Below, piece by piece: positions 43,113 to 52,283 of a DNA stretch of 52,283 bases; the stretch's first letter is position 1; every line of letters begins with the position of its first letter. The stretch spans positions 1 to 52,283 of the forward strand of contig CALXSG010000008.1 of assembly GCA_944391075.1 (NCBI GenBank), read 5' to 3'. The stretch comes from an uncultured Rickettsiales bacterium (GTDB lineage Bacteria > Pseudomonadota > Alphaproteobacteria > Rickettsiales > UBA1997). Below the pieces are notes generated by a model. The model searched no databases and was not told where the DNA came from. It worked only from the letters and a program-made list of their open reading frames with translations. The position numbers and the translations under genes are program-made.

Positions 43113-45329
43113 ATGATAGTTAATGTAGTAGTTCCATTAGCTTTAAATGATGCATTTTCTTATGAAAGTAATGTAGATTTATCTATTGGTGATTTAGTAT
43201 ATGTACCTTTCGCAAATAAGATTTTAATTGGTTTAGTTATAGAAATTAATGTGGAACAAAGAGAAGATATTGTTTTAAAAAAAGTTAAACAAAAAATAGA
43301 AAATATAAAATTTAAACAGGAACTAATTGATTTTATTATTTGGACATCAAATTATAATTTAATTCCTTTGGGAAATGTTTTTAAAATGGTTTCTAATCCA
43401 ATTAATTTTTTAAAAGAAAAAATTGAAAAAAAATATAAATTATCCAATAAAATTTTAGAAAAAAAATTTACCGAAAAACAACAAAAAATTATTGATTTTT
43501 TGCAAGATAAAATAACAACAAAAAATGAAATTTTATCTAATTGTAATGTTGGCGAAAGTGTATTGAAAAAATTGATTGAAAACAATATTGTTGAAGAAAT
43601 TATTGAAGAAAAAAATTTAACACAAAATATTAATAATTTTAATTTAAATAAATTATCAAAAGAACAAAAAAAAGCATTTAATTTAATTTATTTAAATAGT
43701 GTAGAAATTATTAAAAATAATACAGAAAAAAAATATAATTTTTTAAAAAATATTTTTTATAAAAAAAATGATTTAATAGCTAATAATAAAATTAATTTAA
43801 AATTTAATACATTTGTTTTAGATGGAACAACTGGTTCTGGAAAAACAGAAGTTTATTTTCATTTAATTGCAAAATTGATTAAAAATACTAGTAAACAAGC
43901 CCTAATTCTTTTGCCTGAAATAGCATTAACAAGTCAATTAATTTCAAGATTTAAAGCTCAATTTAATTTTGAACCCGCCGTATGGCATTCAGAAGTTAGT
44001 GATACTAAAAAAAGCGATATTTTTAAAGGTGTATTAAATGGCGATATTAAAGTAGTTATTGGTACTAGATCAGCTTTATTTTTGCCATTTCAAGATTTAG
44101 GTTTTATAGTTGTTGATGAAGAGCATGATCAATCATACAAACAAAGTGATAATGGTTGTTATAATGGAAGAGATTTAGCTATTTATAGAGCTAAATTAAA
44201 TAATATACCAGTTTTATTATCTTCTGCAACGCCAAGTCTAGAAACCTTAATAAATATTGATAAAGGAAAATATATAAAGGTTGATTTACCTAATAGATAT
44301 GGAAAAGCTGTACTTCCTGATATTGAAATTATTGATATGAAGAAAGAAAAGCTAAAAAAGGATAAATACATTTCAAAAATATTATTAGAAAATATAGAAA
44401 AAAATTTACAGCAAAAAAAACAATCGTTATTGTTTATGAATAAAAGGGGCTATGCGCCTGTTGTATTATGTGGTGATTGTGGTGAAAAGTTTATGTGTCC
44501 CAACTGTTCTTGTAATTTAAATTTACATAAATCTAGCAATCGTCTAATTTGTCATCATTGCGGTTATTTTATTGAAAAAACAGATATATGCCCACATTGT
44601 GGAAGTCAAAATTTAATAGATTTTGGCCCTGGTGTTGAGAAAATAGAAAAAGAAATAAAGCAATATTTTCCTAATGCTAGAACAATAATAATGTCTAGTG
44701 ATACTATAAATACAAATAAAAAATTAGAAGAAGTAATTAATAAAATAATCAATAATGAAATTGATATTATTATTGGTACTCAGTTAGTTGCAAAAGGTCA
44801 TCATTTTTCTAATTTAACATTAGTTGGTATTATTGATAGTGATGCAAGCTTGTTCGGTGGAGATATTAGAGCTAGTGAAAGAACATATCAATTATTAACA
44901 CAAGTTTCAGGAAGAGCTGGAAGAGAAGAAACAAAAGGTATAGTATATTTTCAAACATATAGTCCAGAAAATTTAATTTTACAGTCTATTAAAAATGGTA
45001 ATAAAGAATTATTGATAGAATTTGAAAAAGAAAATAGAGAATTAGGTGGTTTTCCACCATTTGGTAAAATGGCAGTCGTTTATATTTCTTCTAAAAATGA
45101 AGTGCAAGCACATAGATTAGCACAAAAAATAGCAAAAAAAATTCCTTTCAGTGAAGATGTTGAGGTATTAGGTCCCGTCCCTACTCCAATATCAAAATTA
45201 GCAAAAATGTATAGATTTAATCTTATAGTAAAAACATCTAAGAATATTAATATACAAAAATTACTACAAAAAACTGTATTAACAGAAAAAAATAATAGTA
45301 ATATTCGAATTAAAATTGAAATTATATAA
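43113..45329 (+). CDS. priA: Primosomal protein N' (replication restart helicase PriA)
   Basis: Superfamily 2 helicase that reloads the replisome on stalled forks and recombination intermediates. Walker A is GTTGSGKTEVYFHLI (about residues 239-253), box II VVDEEHDQSYKQ, LLSSATPSLETL, then eight Cys of the zinc-binding domain (CGDCGEKFMCPNC, CHHC, CPHC) and VSGRAGREETKG. 738 residues is usual. The N-terminal DNA-binding domain is shorter and more divergent than the helicase core. Follows the RDD gene without a gap. Confidence 0.96.
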   Translation: MIVNVVVPLALNDAFSYESNVDLSIGDLVYVPFANKILIGLVIEINVEQREDIVLKKVKQKIENIKFKQELIDFIIWTSNYNLIPLGNVFKMVSNPINFLKEKIEKKYKLSNKILEKKFTEKQQKIIDFLQDKITTKNEILSNCNVGESVLKKLIENNIVEEIIEEKNLTQNINNFNLNKLSKEQKKAFNLIYLNSVEIIKNNTEKKYNFLKNIFYKKNDLIANNKINLKFNTFVLDGTTGSGKTEVYFHLIAKLIKNTSKQALILLPEIALTSQLISRFKAQFNFEPAVWHSEVSDTKKSDIFKGVLNGDIKVVIGTRSALFLPFQDLGFIVVDEEHDQSYKQSDNGCYNGRDLAIYRAKLNNIPVLLSSATPSLETLINIDKGKYIKVDLPNRYGKAVLPDIEIIDMKKEKLKKDKYISKILLENIEKNLQQKKQSLLFMNKRGYAPVVLCGDCGEKFMCPNCSCNLNLHKSSNRLICHHCGYFIEKTDICPHCGSQNLIDFGPGVEKIEKEIKQYFPNARTIIMSSDTINTNKKLEEVINKIINNEIDIIIGTQLVAKGHHFSNLTLVGIIDSDASLFGGDIRASERTYQLLTQVSGRAGREETKGIVYFQTYSPENLILQSIKNGNKELLIEFEKENRELGGFPPFGKMAVVYISSKNEVQAHRLAQKIAKKIPFSEDVEVLGPVPTPISKLAKMYRFNLIVKTSKNINIQKLLQKTVLTEKNNSNIRIKIEII

Positions 45330-45410
45330 CAAATAAAATATTTACTTTTTTTCTTGATTAATTTAAAAATTTAATTAATCTATTGGTATAAAATAATTTG
45401 GTGAAGTTTT

Positions 45411-46943
45411 ATGTTAAATAATTCTAGTTACAATAAGTTTAAACAAAAAAGAGAAGAGGCTCTCTTAGGTGGTGGACAAGAAAGAATTGCAAAACAACAT
45501 AAATTAGGAAAATTAACGGCAAGAGAAAGAATAGAGGTATTATTGGATACCAATTCTTTTGAAGAATTTGGTATTTTTATGGAACATAGATGTACCAACT
45601 TTAACATGCAAAATAAGAAATTCTTAGGAGATGGTGTTGTTACAGGTTCCGGTACAATTAATGGAAGAATGGTTTTTGTTTTTGCACAAGATTTTACGGT
45701 TAGTGGCGGTTCATTAGGTGAGGCACATGCTAGAAAAATTGAAAAAATTATTTCTATGGCTATGAAAGCAAAAGCTCCTGTAATTGGTTTATATGATTCA
45801 GGCGGCGCTAGAATTCAAGAAGGTGTTGATGCATTAGGTGGTTTTGGAAGAATATTTCAAAGAATTGTTGATGCTTCCGGTGTAATTCCTCAAATCTCAG
45901 TTATTATGGGTCCATGTGCTGGTGGCGCTGTTTATGCACCTGCATTAACTGACTTTACATTTATGGTTAATAATAGTTCATACATGTTTTTAACTGGTCC
46001 TGATGTTGTAAAAACAGTTACACATGAAGAACTTACAAAAGATGAATTAGGTGGTGCTGGAGTTCATACAGAATTAAGTGGTGTTGCTGATGGTGCATAT
46101 AATAATGATATTGAGGCATTATTGCAAGTTCGAAGATTATTTGATTTCTTACCATTAAGTAATGAAGAATCTGTACCATATTTACAAACAGACGATGATG
46201 CTGACAGAGTTGATACATCTTTAAATACATTAGTTCCTGAAAATCCTTCACAAGCATATGATATTAAAGAATTAATTTATAAAATTGTTGATGAAGGCGA
46301 TTTCTTTGAAATCAAGAAAGAATATGCAAAGAATCTTGTTGTAGGTTTTGCAAGAATGGAAGGAAGAACGGTTGGTATTATTGCTAACCAACCATTAGAT
46401 TCCGCAGGAAGTCTTGATATTAATGCATCTAGAAAAGGTGCTAGATTTATTAGATTTTGTGATGCTTTCAATATTCCATTAATTACATTAGTTGATGTTC
46501 CTGGTTTCTTACCTGGTGCATATCAAGAACATAATGGTGTTATTTCTCATGGTGCAAAAATGCTTTACGCTTATGCAGAATCATCAGTTCCTAAGGTTAG
46601 CGTAATTACTAGAAAAGCTTATGGTGGTGCATATATCGTTATGAATTCTAAACATTTAAGAAGTGATGCCAACTACTCATGGAGTAATGCAGAAATTGCT
46701 GTTATGGGTGCTGAAGGTGCTATAAATATTATATTTAAAGACTTACAAGGCAAAGAAAGAGAAGAAAAAGTTAAAGAATATAAAGAAGAAATTTCTACTC
46801 CTTTTTATGCAGCATCAAGAGGTTATATTGATGAAATCATAACACCACAAAATACAAGAAAAAAAATATGTGATGTTTTGAGATTTCTTAGAAATAAAAA
46901 AGTTGGTATGCCTCGAAAGAAACACGATAATTTACCATTATAA
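45411..46943 (+). CDS. pccB: Acyl-CoA carboxylase carboxyltransferase subunit (PccB-type)
   Basis: Transfers CO2 from carboxybiotin to an acyl-CoA, usually propionyl-Co[13 protein letters not shown] (residues about 35-46), [56 protein letters not shown] and [20 protein letters not shown] are diagnostic. 510 residues is typical. The biotin-carboxylase (alpha) partner is not in the window. Upstream is a TGG-TATAAA extended -10 (45387-45392) and the imperfect palindrome gattaat...attaatc (45356-45380). Confidence 0.93.
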   Translation: MLNNSSYNKFKQKREEALLGGGQERIAKQHKLGKLTARERIEVLLDTNSFEEFGIFMEHRCTNFNMQNKKFLGDGVVTGSGTINGRMVFVFAQDFTVSGGSLGEAHARKIEKIISMAMKAKAPVIGLYDSGGARIQEGVDALGGFGRIFQRIVDASGVIPQISVIMGPCAGGAVYAPALTDFTFMVNNSSYMFLTGPDVVKTVTHEELTKDELGGAGVHTELSGVADGAYNNDIEALLQVRRLFDFLPLSNEESVPYLQTDDDADRVDTSLNTLVPENPSQAYDIKELIYKIVDEGDFFEIKKEYAKNLVVGFARMEGRTVGIIANQPLDSAGSLDINASRKGARFIRFCDAFNIPLITLVDVPGFLPGAYQEHNGVISHGAKMLYAYAESSVPKVSVITRKAYGGAYIVMNSKHLRSDANYSWSNAEIAVMGAEGAINIIFKDLQGKEREEKVKEYKEEISTPFYAASRGYIDEIITPQNTRKKICDVLRFLRNKKVGMPRKKHDNLPL

Positions 46944-46949
46944 AAAATT

Positions 46950-46969
46950 AAGGACTATTTTTAGTCCTT
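46950..46969 (+). terminator. pccB terminator
   Basis: Arms AAGGACTA / TAGTCCTT with a 4-nt loop, followed by Ts, 6 bp past the stop. Confidence 0.85.
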
Positions 46970-47036
46970 TTTTAAATTTAATAATATTTTATAAGAAATC
47001 ACTACTATTATCATTAGAATAATATATAATTAAAAA

Positions 47037-47063
47037 AATAGCCATCAATTATTGATGACTATT
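47037..47063 (-). terminator. Terminator of the recA-rbfA transcript
   Basis: 12-bp arms (47037-47048, 47052-47063) with one G-U pair in the - strand RNA, followed by TTTTTTT in that direction; 23 bp past the rbfA stop. Confidence 0.8.
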
Positions 47064-47086
47064 CTGTGATATTAATTATTATATAC

Positions 47087-47464
47087 TTATTCTTCGTATT
47101 TTTTAGCTTCTGCTTTAATTAATTTTTCCATTTTTAATAATTTATCATTAGATTCATCTAAAATAAAAATTGTTTCAGGAACATATCTTAAATTAATTTT
47201 GTCAGCCAATAATTTTTTAATTACGTATATATCTTGTTCATTTAAATGTTTTATAACTAATTTTTTATTTTTTTCTTCCATATTAGAAATATCAACATAT
47301 ACTTTTAAATTTCTTAAATTTGGGCTAATATCAACTTCATTAATGGATAAAGTAAAATTTTGACCACCAAGTGACATTTCGCCTTTGCTAAAAAATTCTA
47401 ACAGTATATGTTGAATTTTCTTTTGAGTTTTTAATTGTAAAACACTTTTTGGTTTATCACTCAT
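47087..47464 (-). CDS. rbfA: Ribosome-binding factor A
   Basis: Small KH-fold protein that helps mature the 30S subunit. 125 residues with IQHILLEFFSKGE near the N-terminus, LSINEVDISPNLRNLKVYVDI (in parts) and the C-terminal LRYVPETIFILDES, which match the RbfA pattern. Lies 2 bp after recA, an unusual partner; rbfA normally sits with infB or truB. Confidence 0.9.
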   Translation of the reverse strand: MSDKPKSVLQLKTQKKIQHILLEFFSKGEMSLGGQNFTLSINEVDISPNLRNLKVYVDISNMEEKNKKLVIKHLNEQDIYVIKKLLADKINLRYVPETIFILDESNDKLLKMEKLIKAEAKKYEE

Positions 47465-47466
47465 AT

Positions 47467-48558
47467 TTATTTTTTCTTTTTATTATCTTCAACATCTTCA
47501 AAGCCGGCTGTTCCTTCGCTCTCTTCACCAAATTCTTTTAATACTTCGTCATCATTTGCATTTAAAGGATCGCAGAAATTAGCTCTAATTTTTGTTTCAA
47601 TTTCACTCAACATTTCTGGATTATTTTTTAAGTATTCTTTAACATTTTCTTTACCTTGTCCAATTCTTTGACTATTATAAGAATACCATGAACCTGACTT
47701 TTCAATAATGTTTAAATCAACACCAAGATCTATAATTTCACCAATTTTAGAAATACCTTCACCATAAATAATTTCAAACTTAGCTGTTCTAAATGGAGGA
47801 GCAACCTTATTTTTAACAACTTTTACTGTTGTTTCGTTTCCAACAGCTTCATCCTTATCTTTGATTTGTGCCGTTCTTCTAACATCAAGTCTAACAGAAG
47901 CATAGAATTTTAAAGCATTTCCACCTGTTGTTGTTTCAGGAGAGCCAAACATTATACCAATTTTCATTCTTATTTGATTAATAAAAAATACAGTACAATT
48001 TGTTTTTGAAACAGAACCTGTAAGTTTTCTTAAAGCTTTACTCATTAATCTAGCTTGCAAACCCATTTGATTGTCTTCCATTGCACCTTCTAATTCAGCT
48101 TTTGGAACTAATGCAGCAACAGAGTCTACAACAATAACGTCAACAGCACCAGATCTAACTAATGTATCAGCAATTTCTAATGCTTCTTCACCACTACTTG
48201 GTTGAGAGATAATTAATTCATCTAAATTAATACCTAACTTTTTAGCATATGTTGGATCAAAAGCGTGTTCAGCATCAATGAAGGCACATGTTAAACTTTG
48301 CTTTTGTGCTTCTGCAATAGCATGAAGTGTCAATGTGGTTTTACCGGAACTTTCAGGACCATATATTTCTATAATTCTTCCTCGTGGATAACCACCAACG
48401 CCCAAAGCTTCATCTAATGTCAAAGAACCAGAAGGAATAACTTTAATATTTTCCACTGGTTTTTGACCAAATTTCATAGCTGAACCTTTACCAAATTGTT
48501 TATCTATTTGTTGTAAAGCTATTTCTAATGCTTTTTGTTTTTCTGCTGATATTGCCAT
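47467..48558 (-). CDS. recA: Recombinase A
   Basis: DNA strand-exchange ATPase and SOS co-protease. Walker A GPESSGKT at residues 67-74, the [10 protein letters not shown] motif, [15 protein letters not shown], loop L2 with [21 protein letters not shown] (in parts), and an acidic C-terminal tail ending in Lys residues. 363 residues. Acts on ends prepared by AddAB. Start is preceded by AAGGAAAAA, and the DUF2335 gene ends 21 bp upstream. Confidence 0.98.
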   Translation of the reverse strand: MAISAEKQKALEIALQQIDKQFGKGSAMKFGQKPVENIKVIPSGSLTLDEALGVGGYPRGRIIEIYGPESSGKTTLTLHAIAEAQKQSLTCAFIDAEHAFDPTYAKKLGINLDELIISQPSSGEEALEIADTLVRSGAVDVIVVDSVAALVPKAELEGAMEDNQMGLQARLMSKALRKLTGSVSKTNCTVFFINQIRMKIGIMFGSPETTTGGNALKFYASVRLDVRRTAQIKDKDEAVGNETTVKVVKNKVAPPFRTAKFEIIYGEGISKIGEIIDLGVDLNIIEKSGSWYSYNSQRIGQGKENVKEYLKNNPEMLSEIETKIRANFCDPLNANDDEVLKEFGEESEGTAGFEDVEDNKKKK

Positions 48559-48579
48559 AAATTTTTCCTTAAATATTTG

Positions 48580-48993
48580 TTAATTCTTTCTTTGATTATA
48601 ATTTCTTCTATAATTATTTCTCTTCATATTTTGAGACTTTTTTGCTGAATTTCTAATTACAGCGCTTAGTTTATCTTTCTTATATTGCATTAATATTAAA
48701 AGTATTATAACAGCAAATATACCTAACATTGTATAAGCAATTTCTACATGACCACATTTTGCTAAATCAAAAACTAAATATATAACCGCTATTAAAAATA
48801 AAGCACCAAAAAACTGACCACATCTAAAATGCATTAAATATTTGTCTTGTAATTTATGTCTATGTTCTTGTTCTTTTTTAACTAATTCAACTAAATCTTT
48901 TGATAAACCTTTTGATATACTCTCATATCTTTCTAACAATTCAGGAGGAGGTAAAAGTGTTTCCTTTTTTTCTTGCGACATATTATTATTCAT
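48580..48993 (-). CDS. DUF2335 membrane protein
   Basis: 137 residues. The signature LLPPPELLERYESISKGL (about residues 13-30), then VKKEQEHRHKLQ and CGQFFGALF, matches DUF2335, a small membrane protein common in Alphaproteobacteria and prophages. Two hydrophobic helices (about 59-79 and 87-105) and a basic C-terminus. Function unknown. It forms a tight unit with the 55-residue gene at 48995-49162. Confidence 0.85.
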   Translation of the reverse strand: MNNNMSQEKKETLLPPPELLERYESISKGLSKDLVELVKKEQEHRHKLQDKYLMHFRCGQFFGALFLIAVIYLVFDLAKCGHVEIAYTMLGIFAVIILLILMQYKKDKLSAVIRNSAKKSQNMKRNNYRRNYNQRKN

Positions 48994-48994
48994 A

Positions 48995-49162
48995 TTATTC
49001 TTCTTCTTTATTATTATTATTTTTCACTATATTTCTAATATCTGTACCAATTGTTTTCCAATCGTTTCTATAAATTTCTTCCGGAAAATATCTAATATCT
49101 TTATCAGACATAGATATAAAAGGAAAACAACTTATAAAACCAGACAAAAATCTTCTAAACAT
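48995..49162 (-). CDS. Small 55-residue protein beside DUF2335 (unnamed)
   Basis: ATG at 49162, stop at 48995-48997, one base before the DUF2335 ATG, giving near-overlapping translation. The product begins MFRRFLSGFISCFPF, contains SDKDIRYFPEEIYRNDWK and TIGTDIRNIV, and ends with an Asn/Glu-rich tail. Short basic-hydrophobic N-terminus, no other domain. The tight spacing and normal composition suggest a real gene; small genes ahead of DUF2335 are plausible phage-like partners (inference). Confidence 0.6.
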   Translation of the reverse strand: MFRRFLSGFISCFPFISMSDKDIRYFPEEIYRNDWKTIGTDIRNIVKNNNNKEEE

Positions 49163-49242
49163 ATTTTTTCCATTTTTATAAACTATATATATAGTTAAAT
49201 ATGAAAACTTTTAAATTGCAAGATATTTTAATAATAAATACT

Positions 49243-49686
49243 TTATAATTTTATTTGCCTTAAAGCTTCTCCAACTACCATTGCAAGGCTTATTGCAACA
49301 TTTAGACATCTAGTGTTCTCTTGCATCTTAATAACAACTCTTCCATCCACAGAATTATGTACTTTATCAGGAACTCCTGCACTTTCTCGTCCAACTAATA
49401 AAATATCATTATCTTGAAATTTAAAAGTAGTATATTCTACTGATGCCTTTGTTGTAAGAAGAATAATTCTATAATCCTTGTTTGTTTCTTTAAACTCCTC
49501 AAAAGATGCATATCTTGTAATTTTAACCTTATCAATATAATCTAAACCTGACTTCTTGATTTTTTCTCTATTAAATGGAAAACCACAAGGTTCTATAATA
49601 TCTAAATCAAGGCCTAAACAAGCGCACATTCTAATAATAGTTCCAACATTACCTGCTATATCAGGTTCATACATTGCTACTTTCAT
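49243..49686 (-). CDS. trmL: tRNA (cytidine(34)-2'-O)-methyltransferase TrmL
   Basis: SPOUT methyltransferase that methylates the wobble base of certain leucine tRNAs. 147 residues with the family motifs YEPDIAGNVGTIIRMCACLG (residues 7-26), VGRESAGVP and the knot motif NTRCLNVAISLAMVVGEALRQ (in parts). The start overlaps the upstream ftsW stop by 4 bp. Confidence 0.92.
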   Translation of the reverse strand: MKVAMYEPDIAGNVGTIIRMCACLGLDLDIIEPCGFPFNREKIKKSGLDYIDKVKITRYASFEEFKETNKDYRIILLTTKASVEYTTFKFQDNDILLVGRESAGVPDKVHNSVDGRVVIKMQENTRCLNVAISLAMVVGEALRQIKL

Positions 49687-50831
49687 AATTTTGTAATCAA
49701 ACCTCTTAAATCATAATTATATCTTCCATAATCAATTTTAGTTAAAGCTAATAAAAAACCTAATGTTATAGATGTACCAATCATAGATGAACCGCCATAA
49801 CTTATTAATGGTAGTGTCATACCCTTAGTTGGTAATAAATTTAATGATACACCAATATTTATTATTGCTTGAAATACAAAAATCAAACTTAAACAATTAA
49901 CGGCTATATATCTAAAAGGATCAAATTCTTTAACAGTTTTAAGCATAAATCTGAAAGAAATAAAAAAGAAAATCATTACAATAAAAATACAAACCACAGC
50001 CCCAAACTCCTCTCCTATAACCGAAAAAATAAAATCTGTATGTGCATCAGGAATATGATTTTTAATTGCACCTTCAAAAGGCCCTTTTCCAAGTAAACCA
50101 CCAGAAGCTAATGCTGATAGAGATTTTGCAACTTGATATGTTTTTTCACCACCTAAAAATACACTATTTATATATGCGTCTATTCTATGCTGAAAATGTG
50201 GAAAAATAAAATATAAACTAACACCTAAAAATATACAACCCAATGCCAACCATACAAAATATTTTAATTTAACACCAACGAGAAATAAGGCTATAAAAAA
50301 TACTGATGATATTAAAAATAACATACCAATATCTGGTTGTAATACTAATAACATCGATAATATTATATACAATAGAAGAGCTAAATATACATGACTATTA
50401 TCAATTCTTTTAAATCTTGTTAATATATCGGAAATAACAATTATAAAAAATGGCTTCATTATTTCAGAGGGCTGTAAAGAAAAACCTAATAATCTAATCC
50501 ATCTTTTCGCACCTTTATTTTGAGAGCCAACTATTAATACAATAATAAGTAATACTAATAATATAACAAAGCAAATATAAGAAATATCTATAATTTTCTT
50601 TTCGTTTAAAGTAGAACAAAAAAGAATAATTGATAAACCCAAAAAAGAAAAAATTAAATTTTTAATAATAAATAAATTAGAATTAATACCTATTCTATTA
50701 GCAACAATGGGGCTAGCCAATGCTGTAAAAATATTACCTAAACATAAAGTTATAAGAATTAAAAATAATATAACCTTATCAATAGATAACCACCATCTAC
50801 CAAAAAAATTTACGTTTAATCTATCAAACAC
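49683..50831 (-). CDS. ftsW: FtsW-type septal peptidoglycan polymerase (SEDS family)
   Basis: Ten-helix SEDS protein that polymerises septal peptidoglycan. The GRWWLSIDKVILF start (residues 11-23) is the alphaproteobacterial FtsW pattern; then GAKRWIRLLGFSLQPSEIMK, GGEKTYQVAKSLSALASGGL, HTDFIFSVIGEEFG and LPLISYGGSSM. 382 residues. RodA is the alternative but the GRWW start favours FtsW. Not in the usual mur/fts cluster. Translationally coupled to trmL. Confidence 0.88.
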   Translation of the reverse strand: MFDRLNVNFFGRWWLSIDKVILFLILITLCLGNIFTALASPIVANRIGINSNLFIIKNLIFSFLGLSIILFCSTLNEKKIIDISYICFVILLVLLIIVLIVGSQNKGAKRWIRLLGFSLQPSEIMKPFFIIVISDILTRFKRIDNSHVYLALLLYIILSMLLVLQPDIGMLFLISSVFFIALFLVGVKLKYFVWLALGCIFLGVSLYFIFPHFQHRIDAYINSVFLGGEKTYQVAKSLSALASGGLLGKGPFEGAIKNHIPDAHTDFIFSVIGEEFGAVVCIFIVMIFFFISFRFMLKTVKEFDPFRYIAVNCLSLIFVFQAIINIGVSLNLLPTKGMTLPLISYGGSSMIGTSITLGFLLALTKIDYGRYNYDLRGLITKL

Positions 50832-50954
50832 TAATCAAAAAAATATTTTATAAAAAAATAATATAAAAAACAAAATTATTTGCAAGTTTTTATCACAAAA
50901 TTCTTAAAAGCCTTGATAATTAATTATTAAAATATATAATAATAATGAATCATA

Positions 50955-52175
50955 ATGCTATATGTAATGAAGAGAAAAATATATTTATTATTAATATTAA
51001 TTACATTATGTATCTTATATTATAAACATAAATATATAGAAAATAAAAATTTTAATGAACCATTGGTATCGGTTATTATGCCTGTATACAATGCAGAAGA
51101 GTTTTTAGATACAAGTGTTTCTTCTGTTATTAATCAAACATATAAAAATTTAGAAATATTATTAATAGATGATTGTAGTACTGATAATTCATATAATATA
51201 CTTAAAGAATATGCTAATAAAGATAATAGAATAAAATTATTTCATAATGAACAAAATAAACATGTTTCAGCTACTAGAAATGTTGGTATTAAAAATGCAA
51301 CAGGAAAATATTTATATTTTATAGATTCTGATGACTTTATTGATAATGATTATATTGAACATTTAGTTAAAACAGCAGAAAAAGAAAATGCTGATATTGT
51401 GGTGAATATGCATATTTATAAATATTATAATAATAAAAAAAGACTCCACAATTTTACAAAAACATTTTATGAGAAAAAACATTTAAATCAAAATGAATTA
51501 TGGATAGTTAAAAGGTCTTCTATTGCTTGTAATAAATTATATAAAAGAGATCTACAAGAAGCATATAATATATTATTTCCAGAAAATGTAAAACTTTTTG
51601 AAGACTCATACTTCGATATAATTATGATAAGTAGAGCAAAAAATATCGTCTTTGCAAATGCAAATAGTTTCTATAATTATAGAATTGATAATCAAAATTC
51701 TCTGACCAAGAATATCAATCAAGCAATTATTTTTGACAATGCATTTTATATTATTAAAGAAATGTTTAATTATTTTAAAAAATACAATTTGTTAGACAAA
51801 AAAAGTATATATGATATAACAATTCTAGAATCATCAATCTTTGAAGATAATTATTATATGTATAGTATAAAACAAAGAGAAGAAAATTATCAAAAAGTAA
51901 GAAATTTTATTCTAAATATAAAAAACGATATACTATTGAATAAAAATTTATATTTAGATAGCGAAATTGATTTTATAAATAATATAGAAAAATACACTAC
52001 ATACAAAGATTATAAAAAATATTATAATTCTAAAACCTTTTATAAAATTTTATTTGGTTTTGTTTTATTGTTAATTCTAATTGGCATGTTTGTATTTACA
52101 ATTTATAAACTATATATTATAATAATGTATTATATAAAAAAAGAAAATTTCACTATTAAAAATCTTGATAATTAA
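50955..52175 (+). CDS. Membrane-anchored family 2 glycosyltransferase
   Basis: 406 residues (the ATG at 50967, MKRKIYLLLILITLCIL, is an alternative start). N-terminal membrane helix (about 9-22), GT-A domain with VSVIMPVYNAEEFLDTSVSS (38-57), ILLIDDCSTDNSYNIL and the DxD motif YFIDSDDFID, then a long helical stretch and a second hydrophobic helix near the C-terminus. Like enzymes that build capsule, teichoic-like or LPS side chains. Substrate unknown; monocistronic as far as can be seen. Confidence 0.88.
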   Translation: MLYVMKRKIYLLLILITLCILYYKHKYIENKNFNEPLVSVIMPVYNAEEFLDTSVSSVINQTYKNLEILLIDDCSTDNSYNILKEYANKDNRIKLFHNEQNKHVSATRNVGIKNATGKYLYFIDSDDFIDNDYIEHLVKTAEKENADIVVNMHIYKYYNNKKRLHNFTKTFYEKKHLNQNELWIVKRSSIACNKLYKRDLQEAYNILFPENVKLFEDSYFDIIMISRAKNIVFANANSFYNYRIDNQNSLTKNINQAIIFDNAFYIIKEMFNYFKKYNLLDKKSIYDITILESSIFEDNYYMYSIKQREENYQKVRNFILNIKNDILLNKNLYLDSEIDFINNIEKYTTYKDYKKYYNSKTFYKILFGFVLLLILIGMFVFTIYKLYIIIMYYIKKENFTIKNLDN

Positions 52176-52220
52176 TTATTATATGTAATATAGTATCAAT
52201 AGTATGTATAAAATAGCCTT

Positions 52221-52283
52221 ATGAAGAAACTATTATCTTATATTACAATATTGTTTTGTATTTTATTTAATTCTACTTTTGCA
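52221..52283 (+). CDS. N-terminus of a secreted protein, cut by right edge
   Basis: ATG at 52221 gives 21 residues, MKKLLSYITILFCILFNSTF then Ala, a typical signal peptide. The rest lies outside the window. No ribosome site is evident, so the start is provisional. Confidence 0.55.
   Translation, partial: MKKLLSYITILFCILFNSTFA

Overview
The window is a strongly AT-rich bacterial chromosome segment from a Gram-negative organism (LPS Kdo transferase, lipoproteins, OmpA-like protein, secretin). Gene content and pairings fit an Alphaproteobacterium: an ELM1-like gene beside waaA, an AddB-type recombination nuclease, FtsW with the GRWW N-terminus and a DUF2335 gene. The low GC, prepilin-like genes and abundant 'CGTCATTGCGA' palindromic repeats suggest an uncultured, probably host-associated lineage. 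This placement is inference; no marker phylogeny was run.

Layout. 1-2726 (-): the main part of a secreted ankyrin/subtilase (S8) protein cut by the left edge. 2921-3773: a prepilin-like gene with a 10-C tract that puts its ATG out of frame. 3778-11357: housekeeping and envelope genes (rsmJ, coaX, dapB-like, ruvX, a C26 amidotransferase, tRNA-Gln, OmpA-like lipoprotein, clpP, waaA, ELM1-like). 11507-12832: UDP-sugar dehydrogenase. 13094-16576 (-): a three-gene operon resembling the PilM/N-PilO-PilP inner-membrane platform of a type IV pilus/T2SS-like machine. 16826-19620: metG-tsaD. 19615-22578: four poorly characterised genes, one NDP-kinase-like. 22620-22980: dispersed repeat. 22982-24731: XRE regulator plus a tagD-licD pair. 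24732-30814 (-): membrane protein, AlkD-like, long-type gltX, a glycosyltransferase and rho with a large Asn-rich N-terminal extension. 30987-32379: ssb, nagB. 32452-33274: second prepilin-like gene with an identical 10-C tract, unreadable as given. 33285-33652 (-): RNase P RNA. 33653-35512: gene-free repeat island with a roughly 407-bp unit in three tandem copies. 35513-39030 (-): rpmE, then a secretin/ABC-2 permease/TPR operon. 39102-46943 (+): addB, RDD protein, priA, carboxyltransferase. 47087-50831 (-): rbfA, recA, two DUF2335-locus genes, trmL, ftsW. 50955 to end (+): a glycosyltransferase and the start of a secreted protein.

How it fits together. The secretin, the PilMNOP-like platform and two prepilin-like proteins are parts of one plausible pseudopilus/pilus system scattered over the window. 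The prepilins share a nearly conserved 5' module with poly-C tract and N-methyl helix but have unrelated 3' ends. Both carry ten Cs, and in both exactly nine Cs would join the upstream ATG to the prepilin frame. This looks like a contingency-locus (phase-variation) or slippage arrangement in a pilin-like family and is the most interesting observation here. Other points of note are a DapB-like protein lacking the usual catalytic His and Lys, a divergent NDP-kinase-like protein, and a symmetric divergent promoter between coaX and dapB.
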